Position numbers and translations under genes: made by a program | Shown: positions 9,738-19,300 of the stretch, one piece after another | Numbering within the stretch: the stretch's first letter is position 1 | How the letters are laid out: every line of letters starts with the position of its first letter | The notes under the pieces: model-generated | Databases searched by the model: none | What the model was told of the DNA's origin: nothing | What the model saw: only the letters and a program-made list of their open reading frames with translations | Assembly (NCBI RefSeq): GCF_004307425.1 | Contig: NZ_SEWZ01000002.1 | Coordinates: 598,435-662,434, forward strand | Direction: 5' to 3' | DNA from: Aquirufa antheringensis | GTDB taxonomy: Bacteria; Bacteroidota; Bacteroidia; Cytophagales; Spirosomataceae | DNA length: 64,000 nt

Positions 9738-9759
9738 CAACATTGCGCCCATTCCTCCC

Positions 9760-9767
9760 TAAATTTG
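9760..9767 (+). promoter_or_regulatory. -7 promoter box for the third Wzi gene, immediately before ATG
   Basis: TAAATTTG matches TAnnTTTG and ends 3 nt before the ATG at 9771, the same arrangement as at 3884-3895. A -33 TTG at a standard distance is not obvious, so support rests on the -7 box alone. Confidence 0.5.
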
Positions 9768-9770
9768 TCC

Positions 9771-11294
9771 ATGCTTAAAAAGATGTTTTTTTTCTTTCTG
9801 ACAGCACAAATCTACGCCCAAACCATTCCCGTGGGCCGGCCAGATTTTTCTGAAGAGCGTCTCCGTAATCAACAATTGATCTCCGGAGCCACTTATTCGT
9901 TTACTATACGGCCGATTTCAGATTCGGCCGCTACAGGTCTGCTACCCGCCACTGTCCTGAATCAGCTAAATACCTACGCCCCCTTGGGATGGAACGACGG
10001 CGCGATGATCCCGGCGAAAGGTTTGCAAACTTATTTAACGGCAGGTTTTTTTACCCACTACAAAGGCCTAAGTCTCCAGCTGATGCCGGAATTCGTCTAC
10101 GCGGAGAACCGAGACTTCGGAACTTTTTCCCTTCAAGGCCCTCAGCGCGCTCCCATGTTAGTTTTGTGGAATAGCACAGACATTCCGGAACGCTTTGGGA
10201 CCTCTGCCTATTCCCGTTTTCGTTTAGGCCAAAGTGCCCTCCGCCTCTCCTCCCGCTCCGTCTCTGTGGGTATTTCCACCGAGAATCTCTGGTGGGGTCC
10301 GGGTTTCCGCAACTCCCTTCTCCTGTCAAACAATGCCCCAGGCTTCTTGCACGGGACATTCAATAGCGTCAAACCGCTAAAAACCTTCCTGGGCTCTTTC
10401 GAATTCCAGCTGATTGGCGGGCGCTTAGAGGGGTCTGGGGTACAGCCTTTGGCATCCGATTATATAGTCAACGGCATCAATTATTTAGAGCCTAAATCCA
10501 CGGATGCCCGCTACATTTCTGCCCTCACCTTGAATTACCAGCCGCGCTGGGTACCCGGACTATTCCTCGGTTTCTCCCGCGCTTTCCATCTTTATACATC
10601 TGACATGGGCTCGGGCTTGACGGACGTGTTTCCGTTCTTACTGCCCTTTGAAAAAAAGAATCTTCCGCTGGAGGATGCGAAGCGAAGAGACCAGTTAGCG
10701 TCCTTGAATGTGCGCTGGGTTTTTCCGGCCTCCCATGTCGAGCTCTACGGGGAATTAGGCTATAATGATTACAAGAATAGTTTTTGGGATTGGTTAACGT
10801 CCATGGAGCATTCCAGGGCCTATATCCTAGGTTTACGCAAGGTGTTCAAACAGTCTTCCGGCCGGTATATTCGCCTGGCTTTGGAAAACACCACCCTGGA
10901 AATGACCGCTGATCGCCTCGTACGCAATAATGGCCCCTGGTATCGCCACGATTTTGTTCGCCACGGCTACACAAACGAGGGTCAGGTGCTAGGTGCCGGC
11001 ATAGGTCCCGGATCAAACCTCCAAACCTTTGACCTCGCCTTCGTTCGCCCCGCTTCCATCGCCGGTTTTTCTATCGAGCGCTACGCCCACAACATGGATT
11101 ACTATTACGACGCGTTTAAAACCTATGATGCGAAATGGGTAGACCTGATGTGGGGTGGATATTACCAAAGAAGAATCCAGGCCTATTCCCTCACCGCCAA
11201 ATTAAATTTCGCCTGGATGCGCAATTACCAATGGGTGCTCGACCAGCACGTACTGAATGCCCAATTGCAATTATCAGCAACTAGATATTTTTAG
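9771..11294 (+). CDS. Capsule assembly Wzi family protein (copy 3)
   Basis: The ATG at 9771 opens a signal peptide (LKKMFFFFLTAQIYAQ) and a 507-residue Wzi-type barrel protein. The shared signature is present: GQSALRLSSRSVSVGIS, ENLWWGPGFRNSLLLSN, and TFLGSFEFQLIGGR; the late motif GAGIGPGSNLQTFDLAF parallels copy 2. An open frame extends 288 nt upstream into the divergent gene, but it lacks support because it would run through both promoter boxes and has no signal peptide. Unlike copies 1 and 2 it is transcribed alone, next to the initiating transferase, and its base composition matches the GC-richer flanks. Confidence 0.88.
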   Translation: MLKKMFFFFLTAQIYAQTIPVGRPDFSEERLRNQQLISGATYSFTIRPISDSAATGLLPATVLNQLNTYAPLGWNDGAMIPAKGLQTYLTAGFFTHYKGLSLQLMPEFVYAENRDFGTFSLQGPQRAPMLVLWNSTDIPERFGTSAYSRFRLGQSALRLSSRSVSVGISTENLWWGPGFRNSLLLSNNAPGFLHGTFNSVKPLKTFLGSFEFQLIGGRLEGSGVQPLASDYIVNGINYLEPKSTDARYISALTLNYQPRWVPGLFLGFSRAFHLYTSDMGSGLTDVFPFLLPFEKKNLPLEDAKRRDQLASLNVRWVFPASHVELYGELGYNDYKNSFWDWLTSMEHSRAYILGLRKVFKQSSGRYIRLALENTTLEMTADRLVRNNGPWYRHDFVRHGYTNEGQVLGAGIGPGSNLQTFDLAFVRPASIAGFSIERYAHNMDYYYDAFKTYDAKWVDLMWGGYYQRRIQAYSLTAKLNFAWMRNYQWVLDQHVLNAQLQLSATRYF

Positions 11295-11354
11295 CTTCCA
11301 GAACATTATTTCATTTATTTTTAGGTAATTTCGATTTCTTAATTCGAAGCCTAC

Positions 11355-11621
11355 ATGAAAAATATTCTTATCGTATTGCTAATCAGTGCTTTAAGTTCTT
11401 TCGTTGCGCCTGCAACTAAGACCATTTCTGTCAAAACGGATCCAGCGGGAGCAGAAGTTATATTAAACGGTTACTTCGTGGGGAAAACCCCCATCGAAAT
11501 TAAGATCGACGAAAAGCAATACAATTTTCTTTCGATTTCGAAATCTGGCTACAAGCGCCAGCGTGTCGAACTGAAAGGAATTAATAAAGAAGTCGAGGTG
11601 AAATTAGAGAAGGATCTCTAA
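11355..11621 (+). CDS. Small exported PEGA-domain protein
   Basis: The 88-residue protein has a signal peptide (KNILIVLLISALSSFVAPA) and then a single PEGA domain recognisable by DPAGAEVILNGYFVGKTP, a glycine-containing turn and the following strand LSISKSGYKRQRVELKG. PEGA domains are small beta-sandwiches found in surface-layer and secreted proteins; the function here is unknown. It sits 60 nt after the third Wzi gene and may belong to the same transcript. Its TAA interleaves with the TAG of the opposing gene (shared CTAA at 11618-11621). Confidence 0.75.
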   Translation: MKNILIVLLISALSSFVAPATKTISVKTDPAGAEVILNGYFVGKTPIEIKIDEKQYNFLSISKSGYKRQRVELKGINKEVEVKLEKDL

Positions 11622-12745
11622 ATAGTAGCCAGCGCCTGTTCTAGGTCAGCCCACAAATCATCTACATGTTCTAAACCGATCGAGAAACGCAATAAGTTTC
11701 CCGGTGTCGTACTTTGCGGTCCTTCAATGGACTTGCGGTGTTCCACCAGTGATTCTACGCCACCTAAGCTCGTCGCTTGTTGGAAAATCTGCAGTTTACC
11801 CGCCATCTCCCTCGTTTCTGTTTCCCCCGTTTTCACCTGCAAAGCGATCATGCCACTGAATCCTTGAGGCATCTGTTTTTTTGCCAAAGCGTGCTGCGGA
11901 TGTGATTCCAGGCCAGGATAATGCACTAATTCTACCTTAGGGTGTTTTTCCAAACGCTTCGCCAGTTCCAACGCGTTCGCACTGTGCTCTCTCATTCTCA
12001 AAGGCAAAGTCTTCAAACCCCTCGCTAATAAGTAACAGTCCAACGGATTAGGAGTCGCACCCATCAAAATCTGCACTCTTTCAATTCTTTTCGCCCACTC
12101 ATCATCCTCTTTTACTAGCACTGCCCCGCCCATGATGTCCGAATGTCCGCCGATGTACTTCGTCGTCGCGTGCATCACGAAGTCCGCGCCATGAGCGATG
12201 GGATTTTGGAGCACTGGTGTGCCCATCGTATTATCCACGCCTAATTTAAGTCCGTGTTTTTTAGCAATGACTGACAGGCCTTCAATATCCGTTATGCTCA
12301 GCATCGGATTCGCCGGTGTCTCCGCCCAGATGAGCTTTGTGTTTTTTTGTACCGCTTTTTCTACCTGTGCCAAATCCGTCATATCCACCTGCGTCACTTC
12401 TAGTCCCCAGGGACCCAAAATCTCTTCCGCCAGTTTGTACGAGGCATAATACCCCACTTCGGGCATTAAAATATGGTCACCAGATTGTAGGCATTGGAAG
12501 ACGGCGTTGACGGCGGCGAGGCCTGAGCCGAAGGCGAAGCCTCGCGACGCCCCTTCTAAGGCCGCCAGGCCTTTTTCAAGTGCCGTGCGGTTAGGGTTGG
12601 AGTTGCGAGAATACATGTGACCTTTCGGATACGTTCCGTCCAAAGCCCGTTCAAAAGTCGTCGTCAAAAACACCGGCGCCGCAATCGCTCCCGCCGTCTC
12701 ATCCTTCAAATGACTCCCATGTACCGCAATCGTCTCCTTTTTCAT
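11618..12745 (-). CDS. Trans-sulfuration PLP enzyme (cystathionine gamma-synthase/lyase family)
   Basis: The 375-residue protein is the usual length for the Cys/Met metabolism PLP family. It contains [21 protein letters not shown], the cofactor-ring stacking region [22 protein letters not shown] (PLP-nitrogen Asp) and the PLP lysine in [12 protein letters not shown], ending with [10 protein letters not shown] ... LLRFSIGLE. Members catalyse gamma-replacement or gamma/beta-elimination on homoserine esters, cystathionine or related amino acids; the exact reaction cannot be told from sequence. Its start overlaps the stop of lptB by 4 bp (ATGA type), so the two are co-transcribed. Confidence 0.85.
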   Translation of the reverse strand: MKKETIAVHGSHLKDETAGAIAAPVFLTTTFERALDGTYPKGHMYSRNSNPNRTALEKGLAALEGASRGFAFGSGLAAVNAVFQCLQSGDHILMPEVGYYASYKLAEEILGPWGLEVTQVDMTDLAQVEKAVQKNTKLIWAETPANPMLSITDIEGLSVIAKKHGLKLGVDNTMGTPVLQNPIAHGADFVMHATTKYIGGHSDIMGGAVLVKEDDEWAKRIERVQILMGATPNPLDCYLLARGLKTLPLRMREHSANALELAKRLEKHPKVELVHYPGLESHPQHALAKKQMPQGFSGMIALQVKTGETETREMAGKLQIFQQATSLGGVESLVEHRKSIEGPQSTTPGNLLRFSIGLEHVDDLWADLEQALATI

Positions 12746-13476
12746 CGCTGATTTTCTCTAAGCTTAAAGTTTTTACCTAAATACAAACGACGAACTTGTT
12801 CGTCATCCGCTAATTCTCGTGGCGTCCCCGCCTTCAAAATCTTACCCTCAAAAAGCAAATAAGCCCTATCCGTAATCGATAGCGTCTCATCCACATTATG
12901 ATCCGTAATCAAAATCCCAATATTCCGGTATTTTAACTTCGACACTATCGTCTGAATCTCCTCCACCGCGATCGGATCGACCCCCGCAAACGGCTCATCC
13001 AACAGAATAAACTTAGGATCCACCGCCAGCGCCCTCGCGATCTCCGTTCTTCTCCTCTCACCCCCAGAAAGCACCTGACCTAAACTCTTCCGCACATGCG
13101 TTAAGGAAAACTCCTCCAAAAGGCTCTCCACCTTCTCTTTCTGCGCCGCCTTCGACAAATCCGTCATCTCTAACACCGCCTGAATATTTTCCTCCACACT
13201 CAGCGTCCTAAAAACCGACGCCTCCTGCGCTAAATACCCGATTCCAAGCCTTGCCCTCTTATACATAGGCAAGTCTGTTACGTCCAAATCATCCAAGAAC
13301 ACTTTCCCCTCATTCGGCTTCACCAAACCCGTAGCGATGTAGAAGGAAGTCGTTTTACCCGCGCCATTTGGCCCCAACAAACCCACAATCTCCCCTTGCG
13401 CCACCTGGTACGAAATGTGATCATTCACTAATCGTTGGCCGTATTTCTTGACTAAATTCTCTGTCCGTAAAATCAT
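12742..13476 (-). CDS. lptB: LPS export ABC transporter ATP-binding protein LptB
   Basis: The 244-residue ATPase contains Walker A GPNGAGKT (residues 35-42), Q-loop [21 protein letters not shown] signature [15 protein letters not shown], Walker [14 protein letters not shown] and the switch His in [10 protein letters not shown]. The phrase EASVFRxLSVEENI and the D-loop sequence are characteristic of LptB. LptB drives extraction of lipopolysaccharide from the inner membrane with LptFG and passes it to LptC/A/DE. The other lpt genes are not in the window. It is first in a two-gene unit with the trans-sulfuration enzyme downstream. No clear promoter box was found upstream. Confidence 0.92.
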   Translation of the reverse strand: MILRTENLVKKYGQRLVNDHISYQVAQGEIVGLLGPNGAGKTTSFYIATGLVKPNEGKVFLDDLDVTDLPMYKRARLGIGYLAQEASVFRTLSVEENIQAVLEMTDLSKAAQKEKVESLLEEFSLTHVRKSLGQVLSGGERRRTEIARALAVDPKFILLDEPFAGVDPIAVEEIQTIVSKLKYRNIGILITDHNVDETLSITDRAYLLFEGKILKAGTPRELADDEQVRRLYLGKNFKLRENQR

Positions 13477-13677
13477 GCCTTAAAAATACGAATTATTTCG
13501 ATGTTTTCCCTTCTTGCCCCCTCGCTCTCGTCTTTAAACCCTTTTAGCGCCCTGATTGTTCAGCCTGGCCTTGCTGTTCAGTATGATTTGGTTTTCTACA
13601 TGGCCTTTCTGTTCAAAATGGCTCTGATTGCGTAGAATCGACAAATGGAGAAATAAATCGTCTGGCGTAAAAGTCGA

Positions 13678-13706
13678 TTTTCAGGTATTGACAGATTGTG
13701 TCAATA
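13678..13706. repeat. Dyad repeat element, copy 1 (right arm truncated)
   Basis: The left arm TTTTCAGGTATTGACA (13678-13693) is complete, followed by loop GATTG and a right arm that pairs only over TGTCAATA (13699-13706) before diverging. The same loop and inner stem recur in copy 2 about 105 bp downstream, both preceded by AAAGTCGATTTT. Confidence 0.7.
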
Positions 13707-13783
13707 GCGCGAGTATCCTCCGCCGGCGGAATGCGCTGTAAAAGGCTATTTTGTGAATAATTGCGCGAGTCATTAAAGTCGAT

Positions 13784-13819
13784 TTTTCGGTATTGACAGA
13801 TTGTGTCAATACCTGAAAA
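13784..13819. repeat. Dyad repeat element, copy 2
   Basis: The left arm TTTTCGGTATTGACA (13784-13798, one base shorter than copy 1) and full right arm TGTCAATACCTGAAAA (13804-13819) flank the loop GATTG. The consensus element is a 16-bp perfect inverted repeat around a 5-nt loop. A third copy is at 23221-23257. Confidence 0.7.
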
Positions 13820-13920
13820 GGCCTCTGAGTGCCTCGAAGATATTTCAACATTATGCCCTTCCAGGCATTTCTGGGTTATTATGGTAATTGTTAGCAGGTT
13901 TGCATTAACCCATTCTTCTA

Positions 13921-14061
13921 CTCCGGACTAAGCGACAAAGTCGCGACTAAGTCACGAAGTGACGACCAGATTGCGCAGCAATGACTTCGCGGAGCGACCA
14001 CGACCAGATTGCGCAGCAATGACTACGCTCAGCGACTCCCGACTAGAGACTAGTGACTGCA
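13921..14061. repeat. GACT-based repeat block with 25-bp direct repeat
   Basis: A 25-nt sequence beginning ACGACCAGATTGCGCAG is repeated exactly at 13962-13986 and 14000-14024. The block ends in four consecutive heptamers GACTCCC, GACTAGA, GACTAGT, GACTGCA (14034-14061). The same GACT heptamers form long arrays at 35761-35907 and, in reverse complement, at 50972-51083. Confidence 0.65.
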
Positions 14062-14068
14062 CGAAGTG

Positions 14069-14590
14069 CTACAATACCACCCCACTAACCGAATAGCGAG
14101 TAGGCGAGGAGAACCAGCGCAAAGCTTGTGAACCTGAAATGGTGTAGGAAACCACGCGACCGGAGATGAGGTGCATGGAGAGTTTTTTGGAGGTAATGTA
14201 AATTAAATTCTCAGAAGAGATCTCAAAATCTACCGTAGATGGTCTGCCGGCTGAGTCTAAAGCGATTTGGAAGGAACGAACGGGAAGGTCTTCGCCTTTT
14301 TTCAGCACGTAAAGGATCAGGCCTGGGGCGCTGTGATTCTCGTAGCTGAGGGCGTAGGCAGGTTTGTTGAGGTCGGCTTCTTGGAAGAGGGCCCATTCTT
14401 TGGCCAAATCCACCTGGGCCGAATCAATCACTTCTGCTGTGCCATCTAAGATGACGGTCTTTTTTACCGAAAGGGGGGAAGATGATAGGCGATTCAGCTC
14501 CTTTTTCCAGTCGTAGAAATGGGTAGCCGGCTCCGGGGAGGGGGTGCACGCAACGAATGTCAAAAAGAGTAAAAGGCTGAGGCGAATCAT
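14069..14590 (-). CDS. Hypothetical lipoprotein
   Basis: The 173-residue protein starts with a lipoprotein signal peptide (IRLSLLLFLTFVACTPS; lipid-modified Cys at residue 15), so it is predicted to be membrane-anchored on the periplasmic side. The rest is soluble, rich in beta-strand-like segments, and matches no family I recognise. A -7 promoter box ends 5 nt before its ATG. It is downstream of a small XRE regulator on the same strand (gap 21 nt), but with its own promoter. Confidence 0.75.
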   Translation of the reverse strand: MIRLSLLLFLTFVACTPSPEPATHFYDWKKELNRLSSSPLSVKKTVILDGTAEVIDSAQVDLAKEWALFQEADLNKPAYALSYENHSAPGLILYVLKKGEDLPVRSFQIALDSAGRPSTVDFEISSENLIYITSKKLSMHLISGRVVSYTISGSQALRWFSSPTRYSVSGVVL

Positions 14591-14595
14591 CCCCC

Positions 14596-14603
14596 CAAAG
14601 GTA
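14596..14603 (-). promoter_or_regulatory. -7 promoter box directly upstream of the lipoprotein ATG
   Basis: The minus strand reads TACCTTTG followed by GGGGG and the ATG. This fits TAnnTTTG and predicts a very short or absent leader. No clear -33 TTG at standard spacing. Confidence 0.45.
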
Positions 14604-14611
14604 AGAAAATT

Positions 14612-14818
14612 TTAGGCCGAGAACACATCCTCAATGGGAATCTTCAAGACTCGGATGAGGAGGTAAATTTTGGTGGCGTTGGGATAATGTTTGCCGGATT
14701 CCCAATAATTGTAGGCACTTTGGGAAACTCCTACGGCAGAAGCGACTTCTTGTTGTGTCATCCGTAATGTCAAGCGGGACTTGATCAAAACGGTCGAAAA
14801 GACTAGTTTGGTTTTCAT
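14612..14818 (-). CDS. Small XRE-family helix-turn-helix regulator
   Basis: The 68-residue protein is a single Cro/C1-type HTH: RLTLRMTQQEVASAVGVSQS forms the first helices and recognition turn, followed by YNYWESGKHYPNATKI and the closing IEDVF. It has no effector domain. Such stand-alone proteins bind operator DNA as dimers, often near their own gene. The target is unknown; the adjacent lipoprotein gene is the simplest candidate. Confidence 0.82.
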   Translation of the reverse strand: MKTKLVFSTVLIKSRLTLRMTQQEVASAVGVSQSAYNYWESGKHYPNATKIYLLIRVLKIPIEDVFSA

Positions 14819-14943
14819 ATTTTATTAGTGGTTAGCGTTTTATTTTTGATAATATTCAGAGAATAAATGCAAAAACAAAACTATTAACACTTTTATCCTA
14901 AACTTTATAAAAACACTGATAATGACGCGCAATGAGGGTATAA

Positions 14944-14985
14944 AAAAAGTCCTCAAAAGACAAAATTGGCTTTTGAGGACTTTTT
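14944..14985 (-). terminator. Intrinsic terminator after the amidohydrolase operon
   Basis: A perfect 16-bp stem (AAAAAGTCCTCAAAAG at 14944-14959 with CTTTTGAGGACTTTTT at 14970-14985) encloses a 10-nt loop, 20 nt after the stop of the 434-residue amidohydrolase-like gene. On the minus strand the T-run is extended by two more T. The symmetric A/T flanks would also let it act in the other direction. Confidence 0.85.
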
Positions 14986-15005
14986 AGACTGCACTTTAAT
15001 TCAAC

Positions 15006-16310
15006 TTATTTCACGTTGTACTTGTACTTATAACGCTCAAAAAGTTGGGAATGTTTGTTGTCTAAATTCAAGGCGCGGCCCTGAATGAAGGCATGAGTTA
15101 AAACGCTCGTGCGCATGTCTAACACATCACCTGTTGAGATGATTAGGTTCGCGTCTTTGCCTGATTCGATACTGCCGGTGCGGTCTGAAATGCCAAGGAT
15201 TTTTGCGGCATTTAGCGTGATCGCTGAAAGCGCTTCTTCCTTTGTCATCCCGTAAGCTGACATGGTTCCAGCGTGGAAAGGCAGGTCGCGCTGGCGCCAG
15301 TTTCCATCGCCGCCTTCGAAGCCTACAGAGAATAAGACGCCTGCTTTTTGTAACATTCCGGGTGTCTTGTACGGCTGATCTACGGCGTCATCTTCTGCAG
15401 CGGGAAGGCTGTGGATTTCTCCCAAAATCACCGCCACCTTATTCTCCTTCAAAATATCCGCAATCATCCAACTGTCTGTGGCTCCCACTAGGACAAGTTT
15501 GAAGTTGAATTCTTTGGCAAAATTAATCGCCGCTAGCATCTCCTTCACTAAATCACAGTGCACGAAAAAGGGCTTGCTTCCGTCAAATAAGCCTCTCGTA
15601 GCTTCGAACTTCAAGTTCGTGCTTGTATGTGTCTTCTCGTTTAGATATGCTTTTGCTTCCTTAAAAAAGGACCGCGCCTCTTCGAGGCGCGCCAACCCCG
15701 CCGCCACTGGATCCGCGTTTGCTCCTCTTCTTTGAAAAGCAGCTGGACGGTTAATCAAGGCTGGCATCTTAAAGTGAATGCCATTGTCCATCGCGTAAGC
15801 GGCATCTTGCCAGTTCCATGCGTCTAATTGCACGACGCTAGAAGAACCGGGAATCATCCCGCCTTGCGGCGTAATTTGCGCTAATAAAACGCCATTCGAA
15901 CGCACCGTGTTGATGATTTTCGAATCGGTATTATAGGCTACGATCGAACGGATGTTCGGGTTCATTTCGCCTAATTCCTCGATGTCAATGGTCGACTTCG
16001 TAGAAGCGAATTCCACCAAACCTAAGCTCGAGTTAGGGGCGATTAAGCCTGGATAGACTTGCTTTCCTGTGGCATCAATGCGTTCTACGTCTCCTGAAAT
16101 AGTCACAGGAGTGGCAGATACGGATTTGATTTTGCCTTTTTCGAGAACGAGCGTGCCGTTTTCGATGATGGTTCCGTTGCCCACGTGGATGGTACCGCCG
16201 GTGATGACGATGGTCTTGCTTTGGGCAGGGGATGGGTGCATGGTTTCTTGTGCGAATGCAGAGATCCCGCTAAGCGCAAAGAAAAGAGTATATATGATCT
16301 GTTTTTTCAT
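15006..16310 (-). CDS. Exported amidohydrolase-like protein, metal site degenerate
   Basis: The 434-residue protein has a signal peptide (KKQIIYTLFFALSGISAFAQ), an N-terminal beta-sandwich (IVITGGTIHVGNGTIIENG) and a C-terminal amidohydrolase ending (LSAITLNAAKILGISDRTGS, GKDANLIISTGD). At the place where active enzymes carry PGFIDxHxH it reads YPGLIAPNSSLGL, so the first two metal-binding histidines are missing. It is 8 nt downstream of a 1002-residue relative and clearly co-transcribed. It may be a non-catalytic partner or act on substrate through a different site; its substrate is unknown. Confidence 0.82.
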   Translation of the reverse strand: MKKQIIYTLFFALSGISAFAQETMHPSPAQSKTIVITGGTIHVGNGTIIENGTLVLEKGKIKSVSATPVTISGDVERIDATGKQVYPGLIAPNSSLGLVEFASTKSTIDIEELGEMNPNIRSIVAYNTDSKIINTVRSNGVLLAQITPQGGMIPGSSSVVQLDAWNWQDAAYAMDNGIHFKMPALINRPAAFQRRGANADPVAAGLARLEEARSFFKEAKAYLNEKTHTSTNLKFEATRGLFDGSKPFFVHCDLVKEMLAAINFAKEFNFKLVLVGATDSWMIADILKENKVAVILGEIHSLPAAEDDAVDQPYKTPGMLQKAGVLFSVGFEGGDGNWRQRDLPFHAGTMSAYGMTKEEALSAITLNAAKILGISDRTGSIESGKDANLIISTGDVLDMRTSVLTHAFIQGRALNLDNKHSQLFERYKYKYNVK

Positions 16311-16318
16311 CTTAAATC

Positions 16319-19300
16319 TTAGTTTTCAGTGTTAGCCCAACGGTTCGAAATACGGTCCCAAATGCTGTTTCCGTGGTGGTGATCCTCCTCGCATTCGTTC
16401 TCCGCCTTGTAGGATGGAGTCGCTGGACGAGTCGATGCGCCGCCTTTTTTCGCGCCGATCATCTTTTGCACTAAGCGTTGTTTTTCTGCTTTCAATTCCG
16501 CTTGGCGAATCAAATCTGCCGCGCGGTCGAAAACTACTGCGCCATCAACGATCGTGTGCTCCGATTTCGCATAAATCGATAATGGATTGTCTGACCAAAC
16601 CACGATATCGGCATCCTTACCTTCCTTGATGGAACCGACGCGGTCAGCGACGTGTAACATTTTGGCAGGATTCAACGTCACCATTTTCAACGCTTCTTCC
16701 TCCGACATACCTGCGTATTTCACTGATTTCGCTGCTTCTTGGTTCAAACGACGTGCCATTTCCGCATCATCCGAATTAATCGCCACGTTCACGCCCGTCT
16801 TTTGCATCAAGTAGGCATTTTGCGGGATTGCGTCCGTCACCTCCATTTTATAGGCCCACCAGTCTGAGAATGTCGAGGCATTCGCACCGTGTTTGGCCAT
16901 GATATCTGCTACTTTATAACCTTCCAAAATATGGGTAAACGTGTTCACCGTGAATCCAAAATGATCCGCCACTTTCATCATCGCGTTAATTTCGCTCTGT
17001 ACGTACGAGTGGCACGTGATGAAACGCTTGTGGTTCAAAATCTCCACCAAAGTCTCTAATTCCAAGTCAATACGCTTGCCAGGACCTTGTTTTTCATAGT
17101 CTCTCGCGCGAGTAAACGCATCCATTAACACCTGCTCCACCCCCATACGCGTGTCTGGGAAACGCGGATTTGACGTGTTCCAAGAGCGTTTTACGTTCTC
17201 GCCCAATGCGAATTTGATAAATGGATCCCAGTTTGCAAACTTCATTCCCTCGGCGTTCGCACCCCAACGGAACTTCAATAATTGCGTTTGGCCACCGATT
17301 GTGTTACATGATCCGTGCAAGATGTGGCTTGACGTTACGCCACCGCTCAATTGACGGTAGATGTCCACGTCATCTGGATCGATCACGTCTTGGATACGCA
17401 CCTCAGCCGTCACTGATTGCGAACATTCGTTAATGCCGCCGGTTCCCGCTACGTGCGAGTGCTCGTCGATGATACCCGCCGTCACGTGTTTGCCCGTTCC
17501 GTCGATCACACGCGCCGTTGGATCTTTCAATCCTTTGCCGATCGCCGCGATTTTACCGTTCTTTAATAAGACATCGCTGTCCTTTAAAACGCCTGATTTT
17601 TCATTTGTCCAAACCGTCGCGTTCTTGATCAAGATCGTTTCGGCCGTCGCTGGCTTGGGTGTTCCGTAGCCCGCAAATGGGTAGATGACGGATCCTAATT
17701 CCAATTTATCTTCTTTCTTACCTGCTTTTTTCGCTACCGTATCTGCCGCCGCGGAAGCCGTTGCTTTCCACGAAATCCAGTCGCCGTTCGCTAATTGGCC
17801 TGTTCCAGCGAAGCTCGCATCTCCGAATGTTCCCGTCAAACGCGTGCGCTTGCCTTTGTCGGCTTTCGAAGAGAAGCTCAAGTTGATTAAGGATTCTTTT
17901 TGAGAGAAGTCGACGGATGTGGTGTCTTTGGCCAAAATCTGAACCTTATACCCTCCTGGCTCACCTGAGATACTCAAAGTCGCCTTGTTTGCACCTAATT
18001 GTAAATCATATTTCCCTGCCAAAGAACTCCATTGTTCCTTCGCAATCGGATACGCATCGCCTTGTACCCAGTTCTCAATGATAGTCGTTTTTTCGGCGAA
18101 AACGGGACCATTCGTGATTACGAAGTTTGCTAATTTGCCTGCATCCAGACTTCCGACCATGTCAGAAACGCCTAAGATCGTTGCTGGGGTTGAAGTCAAC
18201 GCCTCTAACGCCTTTTGCTCGCTTAAACCGTATTGAATCGCCTTGCGGAGATTGGGCATAAAACTGCTCACATCTTTTAATCCATTCGCCGTAATCGCGA
18301 ACGATAGACTCGCTTTCTCAAAAGTCGCCGGGTTCGTAGGCGCTAATTCCCAGTGCTTCATATCCGCCACGTTCACGAAACGCGCGTCCGTCGGATCCTC
18401 TAAATCCATCGCTTGCGGGAAGTCCAAAGGCAAAATGAATTTCGCATTCGACGCTTTCATCTCATCAATTCGTTGGTATTCGTTACCGCTCGCTTTGATA
18501 ATGTATTGAACGCCAAACTCGTCGCCGATTTTATCTGCCCGTAAAACGGACCACTTATCGGTTACCTCGAAGATTTGTGGAAGCGCTTGAATTTCATTAA
18601 AAGAAGCCAAAGATAAATTCGTTCCCTCTTTCGCCGGCTTCGATTTGTACCAAGCGGCGTCTAAGAAGTTTTGGCGTAAAAGCGCAATCGAACCCATCAA
18701 CGAGCCCGGATAATCCTGCGTAGACGATCCCTTATTAAACGAATAGTGCGCCGAAGCTTTCTCTTTCAAGACCACCAAGTTTTCTCTTTGCTTCGCTAAG
18801 CTCACGAAAACGCCGGTTCCACGAGAGATACCGTCCATTTGATGCGTTAATACCGTGCCAAAGCCCAGCTTGCGCAATTCCTTCGCCTTTGAATCATTCA
18901 CCTCGAACAATTTCGCGTGCGAAACCTCCGATTTGATAGCCTGATTCCAAGAATAAGGGCCTTTTGTATTCGAAATCATTTGAGAGGGCGAGCGGTAACT
19001 ACCACCGCCAGCTGCCACAGCGTTCATGCCATAATCACTGTAAATATCGATGAAAGACGGGTAAATGTACTTACCGCCACAATCGATCACCACCGCGTCT
19101 TTAGGGACCGCCACAGCTCCGACCGATTCGATCTTACCATTTTTAATCACCAAAGTCGCCTTGGTTAAAGTCGTTTTTGCATCTTTCACGATGGTCGCGT
19201 TCGTGAAGGCATAATAGCCATTCGACGGACTTGCGACGTCATTAATCGGGAAAGTGACTTGAGAAAAGAGAGACGTGCTCACGAAGAGGAACAGGGCTCC

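Larger units (their letters stand above)
13477..14068. other. 592-bp gene-free stretch made of repeats
   Basis: No plausible coding frame is present. From left to right it holds a short direct repeat TGGCCTTKCTGTTCA (13566-13580 and 13601-13615, one mismatch), two copies of a dyad element preceded by AAAGTCGATTTT (13670-13706 and 13775-13819), and a block of GACT-based repeats (13921-14061). It separates lptB from a lipoprotein gene; both are transcribed leftwards. Confidence 0.7.

Noticed and set aside
9483..9770. N-terminal extension of the third Wzi gene
   Set aside because: The frame is open but runs antisense through the phosphoglycosyltransferase gene and both promoter boxes; the signal peptide begins at 9771.
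10051..10359. 102-residue frame antisense to the third Wzi gene
   Set aside because: Low-complexity Arg/Gly-rich translation, no recognisable motif, complete overlap with a well-supported gene.
13678..13819. Terminal inverted repeats of an insertion sequence or MITE
   Set aside because: The arms are only 5 nt apart in each copy, so they form a single hairpin element rather than ends of a transposon; no target-site duplication was recognised.
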